The notes beneath the pieces were generated by a model that was not told the DNA's origin, did not search any database, and worked only from the letters and a program-made list of their open reading frames with translations. The position numbers and the translations under genes were made by a program. Below, piece after piece: positions 62,289-64,000 of a stretch of 64,000 nucleotides of DNA. Numbering within the stretch: position 1 is the first letter of the stretch; each line of letters starts with the position of its first letter. The stretch is from Natronobeatus ordinarius (GTDB taxonomy: Archaea > Halobacteriota > Halobacteria > Halobacteriales > Natrialbaceae): NCBI RefSeq assembly GCF_024362485.1, contig NZ_CP101457.1:62001-126000 (forward strand). The letters are read 5' to 3'.

Positions 62289-63998
62289 TCAGTCGTCGGA
62301 AACTGCTTTACCAGGGTTTGATGCGTCTGAATTGATTGGAAAAGGGGCTCCTGCCCCAATGAGAGAGTCAAGCACTTTGCCAATTCGTTTCCCCGCAACG
62401 GGAGGTACCGCATTTCCAATCTGTTTGAACCAGCTCGTAAAGGACCCCAAGAAGATATAGTCATCCGAGAAGGACTGTAACCGTGCCGCCTCGCGAGGAG
62501 TGATACCACGATTTCGCTCCGGATCCGCGCGATCGGGGCTAGGACGTGCGTGTTCGTAATAATCTGGTAGCACGTAGCTATTCGCGTCTTTGGCTAGATG
62601 AGCAACGATCGTCGGGGAAGGCTCTGACCACTCAAGCATACGGTACTTGTCCCCGAAGCGTTTATTTTCAGCAGTACCGACATCATATTCGATATATTCT
62701 GAATACTCACCGTCAGAGTTATACTTCACATCCCATCCGGTATCACCAGGACTCAGAGCCTCATCAAATAAAATCTGATCTTTATCCATCGGATGCTCTC
62801 GAGCCTGATGGTTGAAACAGAGGCTGGTTCCTGAATTGAGACTATGAGTGCGCACGAAGTCACTTCTAGAGCCACGTTCCGTTCTTGGGAGAACTCTCCC
62901 ACCTTCTCCTCGACGAAGACGGGGGAGTCCAGAGAGCCCTTGCTGGATACTTCGTGTTTTTCCCTCTATCGAGAGTTTATTTAGCAGATCATGTGCTGTT
63001 TCACTCTCTGTGAGATCGTCGCGGATCCCCACCAGAAGCACCCGTTCCCTTTTTTGTGGGACGCCAAGTTCCGTCATGTCCTGTAACTTATACTCGACAT
63101 CATACCCCGGTCCCGTTTTACTAAGCAGTTCGAGGTCCTCAAGCACCCAATCAATAACACGGATGCCAGTATCTCCCACCTCGTTGACCATGCCCTCGAC
63201 ATTCTCCATCACGATGGCCTTTGGTCGGAGTTCTTCGACAGCTTTCACGTACTGGGTGTAGAGCGTCGTTCGGTCGTCATCGAGAATGCTGTAGTCCTCG
63301 TCGTCTCCACGACGCGACCGATAGCCCGCTTTGGAGAGCGATTGACACGGCGGGCCACCAACTAGCAAATCAGGGTCACTCACAGCATCCTGGATTCGCG
63401 CCGTAAGGTTGACCTCTCGGATATCCCCGCAGACGACGTTTCGGTGTGGGATTTCGGGGTGGTTCAGGCGATACGTCGCCACAGCGTCCGTATCAATATC
63501 TATCGCCCACCTGATGTCGTAACCCGCTTGGCGCAATCCACACGAAAGGCCACCGGCTCCCGAAAAAAGGTCGACAACGGTTGGCCCATTTCGCTCCATC
63601 TGTTGCTGTCGAAGGCGATGTGTAAGCAGGAATTTGCGGATTTCGCAATCTTCGCTACAGACATCCGTTCCTGCAGTAACTGCGTGCGTAGCAAGTGCCC
63701 GATAGAGGGGGGCGATCAGGCGGTCAGTCAGCTCTTCTTCTAGGGCGTGGCGACGACTCTCAGACGTATGCAGGTCCTTGGGATCGAGCAACCCGAGTGT
63801 ACACAGCAACTCATCGACGCATGGGTCAACCGGCCAGACAGGCTTATCGAAGGCCGTTTGTAAGAGCCACCATCCGTCATCCTGTTCAATTCCGGGGACA
63901 CTCGCGAGGAAGTCTACATAGCTCTGGTACCGCACTCGCGAGAAGTCTCGGAGCGTCACCCCATCCGTGTAGTCGGTCTCTCGAACAGCCACGAGAAG
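62289..63998 (-). CDS. C5 cytosine DNA methyltransferase with HhH-GPD-like N-terminal segment, 5' end outside window
   Basis: C5-MTase motifs: VVDLFSGAGGLSCGL (motif I, ~140-153), GGPPCQSLS (motif IV, catalytic Cys at ~216), VMENVEGMV (motif VI), PQKRERVLLVG (motif VIII region), and FKQIGNAVPP (motif X). The first ~125 visible residues resemble the C-terminal half of an endonuclease III-type glycosylase: VDFLASVPGIEQDDG (HhH), KPVWPVDPCVDELLCTLGLL (catalytic-Asp-like VDxxV) and VCSEDC (partial Cys cluster). The frame is open past the GTG at 63992 to the window edge, so the HhH domain probably begins outside. Residue numbers count from 63992. Confidence 0.85.
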   Translation of the reverse strand, partial: LLVAVRETDYTDGVTLRDFSRVRYQSYVDFLASVPGIEQDDGWWLLQTAFDKPVWPVDPCVDELLCTLGLLDPKDLHTSESRRHALEEELTDRLIAPLYRALATHAVTAGTDVCSEDCEIRKFLLTHRLRQQQMERNGPTVVDLFSGAGGLSCGLRQAGYDIRWAIDIDTDAVATYRLNHPEIPHRNVVCGDIREVNLTARIQDAVSDPDLLVGGPPCQSLSKAGYRSRRGDDEDYSILDDDRTTLYTQYVKAVEELRPKAIVMENVEGMVNEVGDTGIRVIDWVLEDLELLSKTGPGYDVEYKLQDMTELGVPQKRERVLLVGIRDDLTESETAHDLLNKLSIEGKTRSIQQGLSGLPRLRRGEGGRVLPRTERGSRSDFVRTHSLNSGTSLCFNHQAREHPMDKDQILFDEALSPGDTGWDVKYNSDGEYSEYIEYDVGTAENKRFGDKYRMLEWSEPSPTIVAHLAKDANSYVLPDYYEHARPSPDRADPERNRGITPREAARLQSFSDDYIFLGSFTSWFKQIGNAVPPVAGKRIGKVLDSLIGAGAPFPINSDASNPGKAVSDD

Positions 63999-64000
63999 TT

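Overview
The window is haloarchaeal. It is GC-rich, most proteins are acidic, and it carries archaeal machinery (TFB, RPA-type ssDNA-binding protein, XPB helicase with Bax1 nuclease, aRF1-like release factor, PriS/PriL-type primase) plus halobacterial regulator families (TrmB, Lrp/AsnC, bacterio-opsin-activator HTH, HalOD1, DUF7344). Gene content, three transposable elements, several toxin-antitoxin loci and a partition locus suggest a megaplasmid or a large integrated conjugative element. I see no rRNA, tRNA or CRISPR array.

Layout. (1) 0-2.3 kb: the 3' part of a TnpB element whose right end abuts two decayed small genes. (2) 2.7-28.1 kb: an accessory region. It holds a CcbP-like protein, the XPB-Bax1 pair, zinc-ribbon proteins, a TumE-type TA pair, TFB, and a large STAND-type NTPase with an HNH protein lying between two ~135 bp direct repeats. 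RPA follows, then a PIN/HTH pair between two longer imperfect repeats, an aRF1 paralogue with NIKS and GGQ motifs, a SWIM protein and a Doc toxin locus. Ten loci here, all on the minus strand, share one leader hairpin at a nearly fixed distance from the start codon. (3) 28.8-37.2 kb: a quieter block of seven transcription regulators or signal-output proteins with a deacylase and membrane proteins. (4) 50.7-37.3 kb, minus strand: one tightly packed transfer operon running from a pilin-like protein through two exported proteins, VirB6-like, VirB3/VirB4-N-like, VirB4 and VirD4-like proteins to a two-subunit archaeo-eukaryotic primase. (5) 50.9-57.3 kb: a complete IS66 element with 8 bp target duplication, and a CoiA-like gene split by a complete ISH8-like (IS4) element with 11 bp target duplication, next to an intact CoiA-like paralogue. 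(6) 57.3-64 kb: a second HTH/TumE-like pair with an integrase-gene remnant, an intact tyrosine recombinase, a ParA operon preceded by TTCGTTT-rich repeats, and a C5 cytosine methyltransferase running off the window.

How the parts fit. The transfer operon moves DNA, and its coupled primase could start second-strand synthesis in the recipient. ParA and the repeats would segregate the element, the recombinase could integrate or resolve it, and several TA pairs would stabilise it. The STAND NTPase, HNH protein and methyltransferase look like defence or anti-restriction cargo. No relaxase and no Rep or Orc1/Cdc6 initiator was recognised. Functional statements rest on motif recognition by eye, not on database searches.
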